From positions 1 to 44,188 of the forward strand of contig PMBC01000195.1 in the NCBI GenBank assembly GCA_003152835.1: a stretch of 44,188 nucleotides of DNA, written 5' to 3'. Numbering within the stretch: position 1 is the first letter of the stretch; each line of letters begins with the position of its first letter. The translations under genes were made by a program, and so were the position numbers. This document shows positions 1-8,716 of this stretch, in pieces. The stretch is from Bacteroidales bacterium (GTDB lineage Bacteria > Bacteroidota > Bacteroidia > Bacteroidales > VadinHA17). The notes beneath the pieces were generated by a model, which saw only the letters and a program-made list of their open reading frames with translations, did not search any database and had not been told where the DNA came from.

Positions 1-200
1 TTTTCAATTTCCGAATCAGCAAGGCTTCTCGACAGTCCCACAAGTATCTCATGCAGTTTATAAGCATATGGTCTCAGCCTGACGATCTTGTCCTGTGCCC
101 TCCTGAGCTTGGCGGCAGAAACCATCTTCATGGCAGCAGTGATCTGTTTGGTAGATTTAACAGATGCTATCCTTATCCTTATCGCCTTAAAATTAGCCAT
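1..200 (-). CDS. atpG: ATP synthase F1 subunit gamma, N-terminal fragment (cut by window edge)
   Basis: Reading the minus strand from an ATG at 198-200 gives a protein beginning [20 protein letters not shown], then [13 protein letters not shown]. This is the conserved N-terminal helix of the F1 gamma subunit, the rotor shaft that turns inside the alpha3beta3 head. About 66 codons are visible before the frame leaves the window, so the 3' part lies outside. It follows atpA by 34 bp on the same strand, as in standard atp operons (atpB-E-F-H-A-G). Identification rests on the recognisable N-terminal motif and on operon position. Confidence 0.93.
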   Translation of the reverse strand, partial: MANFKAIRIRIASVKSTKQITAAMKMVSAAKLRRAQDKIVRLRPYAYKLHEILVGLSRSLADSEIE

Positions 201-234
201 CTTCGTCTTAATTGTTCATCCCCGGTCATTAATT

Positions 235-1815
235 TCACGGCTTGTATTTTATTGCCAGTTCGACAGCAACTTCCTGAAGCACTTTTGTGATTTCCTCATT
301 TAGAACGCCGTCGCGGAGCTTATCAAGGACATCTCTGTGCTTAAGGTCCATAAACTCTATGTAATCCTTTTCAAACTCCTTTACCTTATTTACCGGAATG
401 TCTTTCAGAAGGCCCATGGTACCGCAATAAATTATAGCAATCTGCTTTTCTACCGGAACCGGACAATATTGTCCCTGCTTAAGTATTTCAACGTTTCTCG
501 CTCCCTTGTTAAGAGTAGCCAGGGTGGTTGCATCAAGGTCGGATCCGAACTTGGAAAATGCTTCAAGCTCGCGGTACTGTGCCTGGTCAACCTTCAGGGT
601 TCCAGCGATCTTTTTCATCGATTTGATCTGGGCATTTCCCCCGACCCTCGACACTGAAATACCCACGTTGATGGCAGGGCGAACTCCTGCATTGAAGAGT
701 GCTGATTCGAGAAATATCTGGCCGTCTGTAATGGAGATCACGTTTGTCGGAATATATGCCGAAACGTCTCCGGCCTGAGTCTCGATTATAGGCAGTGCAG
801 TGAGCGAACCGCCGCCTTTTATCAAGTGCTTTATTGAATCAGGAATATCGTTCATCTGTTTTGCCACCTCATCCGATTCAATGATTTTTGCTGCTCTTTC
901 AAGAAGGCGTGAATGGAGGTAAAAGACATCACCCGGGTATGCTTCACGTCCCGGGGGACGGCGCAGAAGCAGGGAGACCTCCCTGTACGATACGGCCTGT
1001 TTGGACAGGTCGTCGTAGATGATGAGCGCATCGCGGCCAGTATCCCTGAAAAATTCACCGATAGCTGCTCCTGCAAAGGGGGCGTAGAACTGTGAAGCGG
1101 CAGGATCTGAAGCTGTAGCCAGAACGATTATCGAATATTCAAGCGCACCATATTCTTCGAGTGTCTTCGCAATGTTTGCAACGGTAGAGCCTTTTTGTCC
1201 TATTGCCACATAAATGCAATAAACAGGTTTTCCTTTTTCAAAATTGCTGCGCTGGTTTATGATAGCATCAATAGCGATAGCTGTTTTCCCCGTCTGCCTG
1301 TCACCGATAATAAGCTCCCTCTGACCCCGGCCAATGGGGATCATTGCATCAATAGCCTTTATACCTGTCTGGAGCGGCTGTTTTACCGGCTGGCGGAAAA
1401 TTACCCCCGGAGCTTTTCTTTCAAAAGGCATAATAAAGGTCTCACCGTTAATAGGTCCTTTGCCATCAAGAGGCTGCCCTGTCGGATTGATCACTCTGCC
1501 CAGCAATCCTTCACCAACGTTTATTGATGCTATACGGCCGGTTCTTTTGACTATGTCCCCCTCGTTTATTTCTTCTGTCGGACCGAGAAGAACAGCTCCG
1601 ATATTATCCTCTTCAAGGTTCAGGACAATGGCTTCCATTCCGTTCTCAAACTCTAAAAGCTCATTAGATTCAGCATTTAAAAGACCATAAATCCGGGCGA
1701 TGCCGTCACCAACCGTCAGGACTGTTCCAACTTCTTCGAGTTTAGTACCTGTCTGGATCCCCTCGAGTTGCTGCCGGAGAATTCCTGAAACTTCTGCTGG
1801 TTTAATATTTGCCAT
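235..1815 (-). CDS. atpA: ATP synthase F1 subunit alpha
   Basis: This is the non-catalytic nucleotide-binding subunit of the F1 head, 526 aa. Visible landmarks are the P-loop GDRQTGKT at residues 171-178, the Walker B stretch ALIIYDDL at 263-270, and the ISVSRVGG segment carrying the arginine finger at R390. It is slightly longer than the E. coli subunit (513 aa), with extra residues around 315-335 (an insertion near [20 protein letters not shown]). The start is an ATG followed by [13 protein letters not shown], a typical N-terminus. It lies between atpH (37 bp upstream) and atpG (34 bp downstream) in the same operon. Confidence 0.98.
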   Translation of the reverse strand: MANIKPAEVSGILRQQLEGIQTGTKLEEVGTVLTVGDGIARIYGLLNAESNELLEFENGMEAIVLNLEEDNIGAVLLGPTEEINEGDIVKRTGRIASINVGEGLLGRVINPTGQPLDGKGPINGETFIMPFERKAPGVIFRQPVKQPLQTGIKAIDAMIPIGRGQRELIIGDRQTGKTAIAIDAIINQRSNFEKGKPVYCIYVAIGQKGSTVANIAKTLEEYGALEYSIIVLATASDPAASQFYAPFAGAAIGEFFRDTGRDALIIYDDLSKQAVSYREVSLLLRRPPGREAYPGDVFYLHSRLLERAAKIIESDEVAKQMNDIPDSIKHLIKGGGSLTALPIIETQAGDVSAYIPTNVISITDGQIFLESALFNAGVRPAINVGISVSRVGGNAQIKSMKKIAGTLKVDQAQYRELEAFSKFGSDLDATTLATLNKGARNVEILKQGQYCPVPVEKQIAIIYCGTMGLLKDIPVNKVKEFEKDYIEFMDLKHRDVLDKLRDGVLNEEITKVLQEVAVELAIKYKP

Positions 1816-1852
1816 ATGTTTTTGCTTAAAATACTTTTTTAAATCCCTGCAT

Positions 1853-2401
1853 TTATGCCGTCAGTGAGCTCCCTTTAAGTTCTTTCTCAATCTTGCGCAG
1901 TTTACTCCTGACGCTTGCATCAATATAATTATCTTCAATTTTAAGAATAAACCCTCCAATTATATCTTTATCTACAATTTCTGAAAGCTCAACTTTTGTT
2001 TTAAATATTTCAGTAATCAGATCTGAAACCTGTTTCCTGATGCCAATGTTGACTTTTTCTGCGGTTGTCAAAACTGATTCTGTGATCCCTTTGTATTGTT
2101 TTGTCTCATGCTTAAATGCCCTTGCCATCGCCGGAAGAAAAACCTCTCTCTCATTTCGGACCACCAGGTCAATGAAGGAGAGAGTTATTCTTTCGACATT
2201 ATTTTCGGTTATCCTATGAAGTATATCAATCTTTTTTGAAGGAACAATTATCGGGCTATAGAGGAATTCCTTCATTTCCGGGATCTCGCACATTTCTGAA
2301 ATAAAGATCATGTCGTTATATACTTTATCAAGCATCTTTTTCTCGAGAGCCGATTCAAAGAGAGCGCGTGAGTATCTGACGGATATTTTGCTGTCGTTCA
2401 T
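1853..2401 (-). CDS. atpH: ATP synthase F1 subunit delta (OSCP)
   Basis: This 182-aa protein is the peripheral-stalk delta subunit linking the b subunits to the top of the F1 head. It begins with a helical bundle ([19 protein letters not shown]) typical of the delta/OSCP N-terminal domain. Its C-terminal part has the conserved pattern [20 protein letters not shown] near residues 143-162. The length matches the family. It is separated from atpF by 15 bp and from atpA by 37 bp, so co-transcription is very likely. Confidence 0.96.
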   Translation of the reverse strand: MNDSKISVRYSRALFESALEKKMLDKVYNDMIFISEMCEIPEMKEFLYSPIIVPSKKIDILHRITENNVERITLSFIDLVVRNEREVFLPAMARAFKHETKQYKGITESVLTTAEKVNIGIRKQVSDLITEIFKTKVELSEIVDKDIIGGFILKIEDNYIDASVRSKLRKIEKELKGSSLTA

Positions 2402-2416
2402 CTGTTAAGCAATGTG

Positions 2417-2932
2417 CTAATTCTTGTTGAGGTCAATATCCTTAAGATACTTATCTATAAGTTTTGACTGTTCGCCGGTCTTTAAAAGTTTTTCTCCGAG
2501 TATTTTGGAGGCAATATCAATTGAGAGGTTTGCCACCTGTTCGTGGATTTCCGAGAGGGCTTTATTCTTTTCGTTCTCAATTCCTGCTTTAGCTTTTTCG
2601 ACTATTTTTTCTGCCTCCAGGGCAGCTTTTCCCTTTGCTTCGCTGATAAGCTTATCGCGTACATCCCGGGCTTCTTTGAGGATGATTTCACGCTCTTCGC
2701 GCGCCTTCTTAAGGATAGCTTCATTATCGCTCTGGAGTTTAAGCATCTCTTCGCGTGCTTTTGCTGCTGAAGCCAGAGAGCCTTTTATCATTTCGTCCCT
2801 TGCCTTTACAGCAGAGAGGATCGGCTTCCAGGCAAACTTTGTCAGCAGGAAAAAGAACAGGCCGAAGATCAAAACTGACCAGAAGATCAGTCCTATTGCC
2901 GGGGAAGTAAGACTATTTGCCAGTAATATCAT
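2417..2932 (-). CDS. atpF: ATP synthase Fo subunit b
   Basis: This 171-aa peripheral-stalk subunit has one N-terminal membrane helix (about residues 8-30, FWSVLIFGLFFFLLTKFAW). A long charged alpha-helical coiled coil rich in Ala, Glu, Lys and Arg follows, the classical b-subunit design. It precedes atpH by 15 bp. A stem-loop lies between it and the upstream atpE gene. The ATG at 2930-2932 places the membrane helix at the expected position. A long antisense ORF on the plus strand across this gene is a codon-composition shadow. Confidence 0.96.
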   Translation of the reverse strand: MILLANSLTSPAIGLIFWSVLIFGLFFFLLTKFAWKPILSAVKARDEMIKGSLASAAKAREEMLKLQSDNEAILKKAREEREIILKEARDVRDKLISEAKGKAALEAEKIVEKAKAGIENEKNKALSEIHEQVANLSIDIASKILGEKLLKTGEQSKLIDKYLKDIDLNKN

Positions 2933-2962
2933 ATACGGTAAATTAAATCGTTAAAAACTAAA

Positions 2963-2994
2963 GGAAGACCTGCAACCAACCGTTGCAGGCTTCC
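2963..2994 (-). terminator. Stem-loop between atpE and atpF (attenuator, partial terminator or mRNA stabiliser)
   Basis: A strong hairpin lies in the atpE-atpF gap. GGAAG at 2963-2967 pairs with CTTCC at 2990-2994, and CCTGCAAC at 2969-2976 pairs with GTTGCAGG at 2982-2989. A single bulged A sits at 2968 and the loop is 5 nt. On the minus-strand transcript a T-rich stretch (TTTAGTTTTT) follows. It sits just after the c-subunit gene. A hairpin here could lower downstream transcription or protect the atpE 3' end. The structure is seen directly; the function is inferred. Confidence 0.7.
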
Positions 2995-3006
2995 ATGTTC
3001 CTTCTC

Positions 3007-3219
<213 letters not shown>

Positions 3220-3244
3220 TCAGATTTTTAGTTAAACAAAAATA

Positions 3245-4312
3245 TTAATGATGTTCTTCCGGCATGGCCATTCCGATGAACAGCGATGAAAGAAGAGTGA
3301 AAATATATGCCTGAAGGAATGCCACAAGAAGCTCGAGGCAATCCATGAAAATCACAAAGAATATTGAAACCGGGGCAATTGAAAGGGAGTCGAAAATAAA
3401 GATAAGGCAGATAAGGCTCAGGACAATTATATGACCCGCAGTGATGTTTGCAAAGAGTCGGATCATTAGTGCGAACGGCTTCGAGAAAAGACCTATGATC
3501 TCAACCGGGATCATAATGGGAAGGAGCCAGAAAGGTACTCCCGGAGCCGCAAAGATATGCTTCCAGTATGTTTTATTGCCGCTGAACTGTGTAATTAAAA
3601 AGGTACAGGCTGCCAGTACGAAGGTGAGCGCAATATTGCCTGTTACGTTTGCCCCGAATGGAGGAGGGAAAGGGATGAGTCCCATCACGTTGTTAATGAG
3701 AATAAAGAAGAAGACCGACAACAGGTAGGGCATATACTTTTCATAGTGATGTTCTCCGATATTCGGGATGGCGATATCATCACGCACAAAGAGAACTGCC
3801 GGTTCCAGGAAACTCTGGATTCCCTTAGGGTGGCTTATTCCGGTTTTCTTATAAGAACGGGAAAGTGAAATGAAGAGCCACATCCCGATAAGCGCAGCGG
3901 CAAGCATCCCGATAACTGTTTTTGTCATTGAAAAATCCAGCGGAAGATTCTTCGCATCTATTCCTCCTGCTTCATTCACCGACACTATTTTGCCCTTGAG
4001 ATCGCTTTCCTCTTCAACAACTTTATAGCCCTTATATTCCCTTCCGTCGGCCAGCTTTCTTGATGAAAAAATATTGAGGCCCTTCTCTTTGCTGTAAAGA
4101 ATTACAGGAAGGTAAATAGCTACGCCTTCTCCGTTCTTTTTCGTCAGGATATGCCACTCGTGAGAGTCGGCGATATGATCAAGGATAAATGAACTGGCAT
4201 CAAAGGCTGTTGTATCTTTATCCGAAGCTGCCCCTTCCCGGGCAGACATCGGAAGAGAAAATGCTGCAAGAAGAAAAATACAAAAAAGTCCTGTGACAAT
4301 CCTGGTTTTCAA
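3245..4312 (-). CDS. atpB: ATP synthase Fo subunit a with N-terminal extension
   Basis: This 355-aa protein is the Fo stator a-subunit that passes protons to the c-ring. It is about 100 aa longer than E. coli AtpB. The extra N-terminus has a signal-like hydrophobic stretch (residues 7-22), then a soluble region up to about residue 130 before the first TM helix, as is usual in Bacteroidota. The essential arginine is in the IRLFANITAGH motif. The start codon is TTG at 4310-4312: an in-frame stop lies two codons upstream, and the next ATG would remove the signal sequence. It is 12 bp downstream of an AtpI-like gene. Confidence 0.96.
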   Translation of the reverse strand: MKTRIVTGLFCIFLLAAFSLPMSAREGAASDKDTTAFDASSFILDHIADSHEWHILTKKNGEGVAIYLPVILYSKEKGLNIFSSRKLADGREYKGYKVVEEESDLKGKIVSVNEAGGIDAKNLPLDFSMTKTVIGMLAAALIGMWLFISLSRSYKKTGISHPKGIQSFLEPAVLFVRDDIAIPNIGEHHYEKYMPYLLSVFFFILINNVMGLIPFPPPFGANVTGNIALTFVLAACTFLITQFSGNKTYWKHIFAAPGVPFWLLPIMIPVEIIGLFSKPFALMIRLFANITAGHIIVLSLICLIFIFDSLSIAPVSIFFVIFMDCLELLVAFLQAYIFTLLSSLFIGMAMPEEHH

Positions 4313-4324
4313 AATTTATGTTTG

Positions 4325-4711
4325 TTATAAGATCCTGTGCCTCAATGTTTTCAATATAACAAATATTAAAAACAAAGTGAACGTTAAATATAAGACAAAA
4401 AATAATATCACAGCCGATAATCCGGTTTTTTTAGCAATAATAAACCAGAAGAAAACGAAGATCAATTCCAGGATGAATTTAAGGCCTACAGAAACAAGGC
4501 TGTGCATTACTTTTGAATCCGGCTCTTTTGATTGCCCCCTGAAAAAAATGGCCATGCTGATAAATATGATAGTCATAAAAACTAAAGCTGCAATTGCGAC
4601 TTCACGCGTTCTGAAGCCAGCGTTGAAGAGGTTATTTATAAGAAATGCCGCTGAAATGAGCAGGATGCCTAAAAGGATTAGCAAAATGGAATATTTTAAA
4701 AGCGGTTTCAA
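4325..4711 (-). CDS. Small four-helix membrane protein, AtpI-like
   Basis: This 128-aa protein is almost entirely membrane-embedded. Four hydrophobic helices fall at roughly residues 8-28, 38-58, 72-95 and 98-120, separated by short basic/polar turns (TREVA, RGQSKEPDSK). Size, topology and its place immediately before atpB match AtpI-type accessory proteins thought to help c-ring assembly or ion handling. Sequence resemblance alone is too weak to be certain. The start appears to be TTG (MKPLLKYSILL), 8 bp after the atpZ stop. It is probably translated from the same message as the ATP synthase genes. Confidence 0.7.
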   Translation of the reverse strand: MKPLLKYSILLILLGILLISAAFLINNLFNAGFRTREVAIAALVFMTIIFISMAIFFRGQSKEPDSKVMHSLVSVGLKFILELIFVFFWFIIAKKTGLSAVILFFVLYLTFTLFLIFVILKTLRHRIL

Positions 4712-4719
4712 GTGAAGGG

Positions 4720-4962
4720 TTACTTTATAAAATCCTTAACCGTAAAATAGATAGCGGCAAATACACCAAGAAGTGAAAGAATAATAGTGAAGACAGGTGT
4801 TTGCCATCCTGTCAGTTTATCGAGCTTGACTCCGCCCAGAGTGGGTAAAAGGATTAAAGCGACCATCTGGAATGCAAGGCCTGAATACCTGCCAAAGTCC
4901 TTGAAGCCCTTATTTTCCTGCTTTGTCAGGTTCTTTTTCTCTTGGGGTTCCTGCTCCTCCAT
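4720..4962 (-). CDS. AtpZ/AtpI family ATP synthase accessory protein
   Basis: This 80-aa protein has a charged N-terminal tail (EEQEPQEKKNLTKQENK) followed by two hairpin-forming membrane helices (about 27-44 and 54-76). The pattern GLAFQMVALILLPTLGGVKLD is typical of small AtpZ/AtpI-family proteins encoded beside Fo genes. The only sensible start is the ATG at 4960-4962, which puts the first 53 nt inside the 3' end of the upstream bactofilin gene in another frame. This overlap suggests translational coupling. The function is inferred from family and position. Confidence 0.78.
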   Translation of the reverse strand: MEEQEPQEKKNLTKQENKGFKDFGRYSGLAFQMVALILLPTLGGVKLDKLTGWQTPVFTIILSLLGVFAAIYFTVKDFIK

Positions 4963-5311
4963 TATTGACGTTTTCGCTCATTTTACAATTTCCCGTGAAC
5001 ATAGCTCCGGGTTCAATAGAAAGTTTTGATGTTACTATATCGCCAAGAATTTTTGAAGAAGCTTTAAGAATTAATAATTGAGTTACTGTGATCTTACCTT
5101 CGATAGTGCCGGATACTTCGGAGTTTTTACAGACGACTTCGCCTTTTACCTTTCCAGTCGGACCAATCACCACTTTGCCTTTTGTTGCCAGGTTGCCGGA
5201 AAGTGTTCCGTCAATCCTTATATCGCCTGTGGATTTTATATCTCCGGTAATATCGGTTCCGTTGCTTATGAGGTTAATTGCAGCTGTTTCAATCTCGTTG
5301 TATTTTGCCAT
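4910..5311 (-). CDS. Bactofilin (polymer-forming cytoskeletal protein)
   Basis: This 133-aa protein has the bactofilin core, a short right-handed beta-helix built from repeated Gly/Val/Ile turns (about residues 16-110; for example STGDIRIDGTLSGNLATKGK and VVIGPTGKVKGEVVCKNSEV). Disordered tails flank it, the C-terminal one rich in Asn, Gly, Pro, Glu and Lys. Bactofilins polymerise into filaments that scaffold cell-envelope enzymes. It is the first gene of the run leading into the ATP synthase genes and overlaps atpZ by 53 nt. Candidate promoter boxes lie just upstream at 5334-5357. Confidence 0.92.
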   Translation of the reverse strand: MAKYNEIETAAINLISNGTDITGDIKSTGDIRIDGTLSGNLATKGKVVIGPTGKVKGEVVCKNSEVSGTIEGKITVTQLLILKASSKILGDIVTSKLSIEPGAMFTGNCKMSENVNNGGAGTPREKEPDKAGK

Positions 5312-5333
5312 AGCGGTTAGAATTTATAAGATA

Positions 5334-5357
5334 CAAACTTAATAACTGACAAATATA
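5334..5357 (-). promoter_or_regulatory. Candidate Bacteroidota -7 boxes upstream of bactofilin/atp genes
   Basis: On the minus strand two boxes fit the TAnnTTTG consensus of Bacteroidota sigma-ABfr promoters: TAAGTTTG (plus coordinates 5334-5341) and TATATTTG (5350-5357). The first would place a transcript start about 15 nt before the bactofilin ATG. No well-spaced TTTG -33 box was found, so these are candidates only. Confidence 0.45.
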
Positions 5358-5384
5358 AAAACTATTGCAAAGAAAAATCCCTTT

Positions 5385-5457
5385 CAGCCCCTAAATCCCC
5401 TGAAGGGGACTTAAAAATTACTTCAATAAAGTCCCGCTTTGTGCGGGATTGTGGGGC
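5385..5457. repeat. Palindromic GC-rich intergenic repeat overlapping the fabH 3' end
   Basis: Two hairpins sit in A/T-rich sequence. TCCCC at 5396-5400 pairs with GGGGA at 5405-5409 around a TGAA loop. TCCCGC at 5432-5437 pairs with GCGGGA at 5443-5448 around TTTGT. Outer CCCC (5388-5391) and GGGG (5453-5456) flank them. The CCCCTGAAGGGG core recurs at 14083-14096 in a longer element. The fabH stop (5418-5420) lies inside, so the element encodes the last residues of FabH and may also act as its terminator. Confidence 0.6.
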
Positions 5458-6458
5458 ATCTTCTTCGGATCGTAAGCCCACTTGAGGTAAATTGATCCCC
5501 ATGTAAAGCCGCCGCCGAAAGCGGCAAGGATAAGTATGTCGCCCTTCTTCAGTCTTTTTTCATATTCCCATATGCACAATGGGATTGTTGCTGTCGTAGT
5601 GTTCCCGTAGTTCTGAATATTAATCATCACTTTTTCTGTAGGAAGACCCATTCTACGGCCGGTAGCGTCAATAATGCGCAGGTTTGCCTGGTGCGGAACC
5701 AGCCAGGCAATATCTTCAGATTTAAGATTATTGCGTTCCATTATCTCTGCAGCCACGTCAGCCATGTTAACCACGGCAAATTTGAATACGCTCTGTCCTT
5801 CCTGGTAAAGATAATGTTCCTTTGCGTCTATCGTTTCATGGGAAGCAGGCCTTACCGATCCTCCTGCCTTAAGATGCAGATATTTACGTCCCGACCCGTC
5901 GGTGTGAAAAATATAATCCATAATGCCATATTCTCCAGTAGTTGGCTCGAGCAGAACAGCCCCGGCTCCATCGCCGAAAAGCGGGCATTGTGTACGATCA
6001 GTATAATCGGTGATCGACGACATCTTGTCGGTTCCGACGACTATTACCTTCCTGTATTTGCCGGTCTCGACATATGAAGCTGCTGTCTGAAGGGCAAAGA
6101 GAAAGCCCGAGCAGGCGGCATTAATATCAAAGCTAAAGGCATTTTTTATTCCGGCCTTGTCAGAGATGATATTTGCAGTCGCAGGGAAAAGCATGTCAGG
6201 CGTGACTGTCGCACAGATAAGCAGGTCGATCTCTTCGGGCGCAGTTCCTGTCTTTTCAAGCAAACCCTTGACTGCTTCAAATCCCATATCGGAGCTTCCG
6301 AGGCCTTCACCCTTCAATATTCTCCGTTCCTTTATTCCGACGCGCTGCATTATCCACTCGTCGGAAGTATCGACCATTTTTGAAAGCTCATGGTTTGTAA
6401 GCCTGTACTCCGGAACCCAGGCATGTATTCCGGTAATGGCAGCACGTAATTTACCCAT
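5418..6458 (-). CDS. fabH: 3-oxoacyl-ACP synthase III (KAS III)
   Basis: This 346-aa enzyme condenses an acyl-CoA primer with malonyl-ACP to start fatty-acid synthesis. The catalytic triad is present: Cys116 in [11 protein letters not shown], His256 in VPHQAN and Asn286 in [11 protein letters not shown]. The conserved core ends near [13 protein letters not shown] (about residue 327). The last ~16 residues ([16 protein letters not shown]) look like an acquired tail encoded by a palindromic repeat. It is 2 bp downstream of plsX in the classic rpmF-plsX-fabH order. Confidence 0.96.
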   Translation of the reverse strand: MGKLRAAITGIHAWVPEYRLTNHELSKMVDTSDEWIMQRVGIKERRILKGEGLGSSDMGFEAVKGLLEKTGTAPEEIDLLICATVTPDMLFPATANIISDKAGIKNAFSFDINAACSGFLFALQTAASYVETGKYRKVIVVGTDKMSSITDYTDRTQCPLFGDGAGAVLLEPTTGEYGIMDYIFHTDGSGRKYLHLKAGGSVRPASHETIDAKEHYLYQEGQSVFKFAVVNMADVAAEIMERNNLKSEDIAWLVPHQANLRIIDATGRRMGLPTEKVMINIQNYGNTTTATIPLCIWEYEKRLKKGDILILAAFGGGFTWGSIYLKWAYDPKKMPHNPAQSGTLLK

Positions 6459-6460
6459 AA

Positions 6461-7399
6461 CTAAATTGCCTCTTTAATCTTTTGAGCAAGGTTAACATGA
6501 ACGACCGCCCAGGTCTGAAGGATCATGTTCATGATAGCCTTTCTTTTTGAAATGCCGTGACCAATCACAACATTTGCATTTATACCGATTATCGGCGTTC
6601 CCCCAATACTTTCAAAATCAAGCCTGTCGAAATAGGCATCCTGAAGATTCCGTGTCTTGTAAACATAATGAAAAGCTTCAGTCTGCTTTAAAATGACATT
6701 CCCTACAAACCCATCACAGACAATTACATCAGCCATAGTCTCCCGGAAGAGCCCGTTAGCTTCGATGTTGCCTTCAAAATTAATACCCGGATGTTCCTTC
6801 ATCAGTTCATAGGCTGCCTTAACCGCCGGCGTACCTTTTGATTCCTCTTCCCCTATGTTCAGAAGCCTTACCCTGGGATTACTTACTTCAAGCACATATT
6901 TTGCAAATATGCTTCCAAGGATTCCGTACTGGAGAAGGACATCAGGCTTGCAGTCGATATTGAGCCCGACATCAAGGATTACTGCATTGCGGTCATCAAT
7001 GGCCGGCAGGATTGTAGCAAGAGCCGGACGGAGAACTCCGGGGATAGCACCTACCGTATAGGTGGCGCCCACCATCATTGCTCCGGTATTTCCCGCACTG
7101 CAAAATCCATCGATCTTCCCCTCCTTCAGCATACTATAGCCTACAGCAATGCTGGAATCCGGTTTCTGGGCATACGCTTTTGCCGGAATGTCTCCCATTC
7201 CGATAACCTGAGTAGTGTGCACTATCCTGAAACAAGATGGTTCTGTTTCCATTTCCTCCAGCTTTTTAAGAATGGAGGGCTCATCACCGATAAGAACCAG
7301 TTCATCTTCAGCATATAAATGTTGCAGGGAATCAACTGCGCCTTCTACTATTGCATCAGGCGCATAATCACCACCCATAACATCAAGGCCTATTTTCAT
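6461..7399 (-). CDS. plsX: Phosphate acyltransferase PlsX
   Basis: This 312-aa enzyme converts acyl-ACP to acyl-phosphate, feeding PlsY in phospholipid synthesis. The N-terminus [20 protein letters not shown] is diagnostic. [20 protein letters not shown] (about residues 98-117), [13 protein letters not shown] and [15 protein letters not shown] follow at the expected places. Length is typical (about 310-350 aa). It sits between rpmF (25 bp) and fabH (2 bp) on the same strand, a conserved cluster coupling ribosome and membrane-lipid synthesis. Confidence 0.97.
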   Translation of the reverse strand: MKIGLDVMGGDYAPDAIVEGAVDSLQHLYAEDELVLIGDEPSILKKLEEMETEPSCFRIVHTTQVIGMGDIPAKAYAQKPDSSIAVGYSMLKEGKIDGFCSAGNTGAMMVGATYTVGAIPGVLRPALATILPAIDDRNAVILDVGLNIDCKPDVLLQYGILGSIFAKYVLEVSNPRVRLLNIGEEESKGTPAVKAAYELMKEHPGINFEGNIEANGLFRETMADVIVCDGFVGNVILKQTEAFHYVYKTRNLQDAYFDRLDFESIGGTPIIGINANVVIGHGISKRKAIMNMILQTWAVVHVNLAQKIKEAI

Positions 7400-7424
7400 A
7401 GTATTACCGGTTGGTTATACCTAG

Positions 7425-7610
7425 TCAGGCTGTCGCCTTCTTTTCAATGGCAAGCTTACCCCTGTAAAAACCGCACTCTGGACAAACCCTATGAAACAGG
7501 ACAGAAGATCCGCAGTTTGAACAAGTGGCTACAGTTGGAGCAGTTGCTTTATAGTGAGTTCTGCGCTTGGCTGTTCTTGTTTTCGAGTGTTTACGCTTGG
7601 GATTTGGCAT
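7425..7610 (-). CDS. rpmF: 50S ribosomal protein L32
   Basis: This 61-aa ribosomal protein has the usual basic N-terminus (MPNPKRKHSKTRTAKRRTHY). A zinc-ribbon with two CxxC knuckles follows, CSNCG at about residue 32 and CPECG at about 45. All four zinc cysteines are present, so it is the C+ form. It lies 11 bp after the DUF177 gene and before plsX, the usual arrangement. Confidence 0.97.
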   Translation of the reverse strand: MPNPKRKHSKTRTAKRRTHYKATAPTVATCSNCGSSVLFHRVCPECGFYRGKLAIEKKATA

Positions 7611-7621
7611 GTTTTCTCTTT

Positions 7622-8143
7622 TTAATTATTGTTCATTAATTTCTTTAATCCATCCCACCTGGGATCATTTATCTTTTCATCATCTGCGATATGCTCCCTC
7701 AGCTTTTTCAGCATCTCAGGATCACAGGCGGATTTCCCGCTCTTGTCGGCGGGATGTACTCTCTGAATCGGCAGAGCAAGAATTATGTACTCATACAAGT
7801 ACTGGCGAAGGTCAAGTTCATTCTCATCCGCCGGAAGAGTGATAATATCAGGGTCGTTGTCGTCGCTTACACGGCCGAAATTAACAAGGAGCCTGTTTTC
7901 ACAGCTTACAGCTTGCCGGAAAACTCCAAGACACCTGTCGCATGATATATTCACGCTTCCTTCAATTCTGAAAGTCAAGTCGATATGGGTTGTCAGCTTC
8001 TCGGCTTCAACCACCGCAGTCAGACTCCCTTCCTTTATCTCCGATTCTTCAAACTGGTCAAAAAACTTTTTATTAATCTCAAAATCATAACAGTGGCGTC
8101 CTTCTTTTAACCCGCTTATCGGTATGGTAAATAATCCGGACAT
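7622..8143 (-). CDS. YceD/DUF177 family protein
   Basis: This protein of about 173 aa belongs to the DUF177/YceD family, almost always encoded just before rpmF and implicated in large-ribosomal-subunit or 23S rRNA accumulation. Visible features are the N-terminal FTIPISGLKEGRHCYDFEI, a central NISCDRCLGVFRQAVSC segment and an acidic stretch before LRQYLYEYIILALPIQRVHP. I chose the ATG at 8141-8143; an adjacent GTG one codon upstream (8144-8146) is also open. A TATTTTTG -7 box is found at 8163-8170 on the same strand. Confidence 0.9.
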   Translation of the reverse strand: MSGLFTIPISGLKEGRHCYDFEINKKFFDQFEESEIKEGSLTAVVEAEKLTTHIDLTFRIEGSVNISCDRCLGVFRQAVSCENRLLVNFGRVSDDNDPDIITLPADENELDLRQYLYEYIILALPIQRVHPADKSGKSACDPEMLKKLREHIADDEKINDPRWDGLKKLMNNN

Positions 8144-8162
8144 CACTGCAAATTTTGGTCTG

Positions 8163-8170
8163 CAAAAATA
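8163..8170 (-). promoter_or_regulatory. Candidate -7 box for the DUF177-rpmF-plsX-fabH operon
   Basis: The minus strand reads TATTTTTG, a perfect TAnnTTTG box, about 20 nt upstream of the DUF177 start codon. No TTTG is found at the ideal 19-nt spacing upstream. It lies in the 180-bp divergent gap shared with the LiaI-like gene, which otherwise holds only A/T-rich sequence. Confidence 0.45.
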
Positions 8171-8293
8171 TGAAAGCTTCTTTAATTAAAAAAATTATCA
8201 ACAAAAAAGTAACACTTTCCGCTCTAAACAGCCAAATACCGTTAAAAATCCGTCATTCACCGATTTATAATAACTGATCCCTGCAGGGTGAAT

Positions 8294-8301
8294 TATTTTT
8301 G
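8294..8301 (+). promoter_or_regulatory. Candidate -7 box for the LiaI/LiaF-LytST operon
   Basis: The plus strand reads TATTTTTG, matching TAnnTTTG, 23 nt upstream of the ATG at 8324. A start site near 8308 would exclude the upstream TTG at 8318 as a good initiation codon. No clear -33 TTTG at 19 bp. Confidence 0.45.
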
Positions 8302-8323
8302 ATTCGGATATAAAATTTTGATT

Positions 8324-8695
8324 ATGACACACAAAGATAAATATTTGGGAATTCGGAAGGAGCATCATCCCGGGGTTAGTATAGGGCTATTTTTCATACT
8401 GCTCGGAGTTGCTCTCCTGGTTGCGACGAATGACATGCTTCACCTCGGAAGCGTAAAAGACTACTTTACTTGGGAGACAGCTATGGTATTCATCGGCGTT
8501 TTGCTTCTTCTTAACCTCCATTTTACAGGAGGATTGCTGCTCGTTGCAGGAGGTGCCTGGTTCCTGATGGACCATTATTACGGCGGAATTCCCGATGTAA
8601 TGAAAACCTTTTACTGGCCGGGCGTAATCGTTTTGCTAGGGTTATCATTTATAATTTCTTCCTTCTTTAAACGAAACCGTCAGAAAATTAATTAA
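8324..8695 (+). CDS. LiaI-like small membrane protein (DUF5668-type)
   Basis: This protein of 123 aa consists mostly of membrane helices (roughly 18-34, 45-60, 63-79 and 90-110). Its GLFFILLGVALLVATNDM and FYWPGVIVLLGLSFIISSFF segments match the LiaI/DUF5668 membrane family. I chose the ATG at 8324; two codons upstream lies a TTG (8318) that fits the promoter less well. It is the first of four genes in a tight operon with a LiaF-like protein, LytS-like kinase and LytTR regulator. Likely role: envelope-stress sensing. Confidence 0.75.
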   Translation: MTHKDKYLGIRKEHHPGVSIGLFFILLGVALLVATNDMLHLGSVKDYFTWETAMVFIGVLLLLNLHFTGGLLLVAGGAWFLMDHYYGGIPDVMKTFYWPGVIVLLGLSFIISSFFKRNRQKIN

Positions 8696-8716
8696 AAATC
8701 AAATAAATTTACAGCT

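Noticed and set aside
2424-2954. 176-aa ORF antisense to atpF.
   Set aside because: It is Ser/Phe-rich and its codons mirror the Lys/Glu-rich b subunit, so it is a shadow frame.
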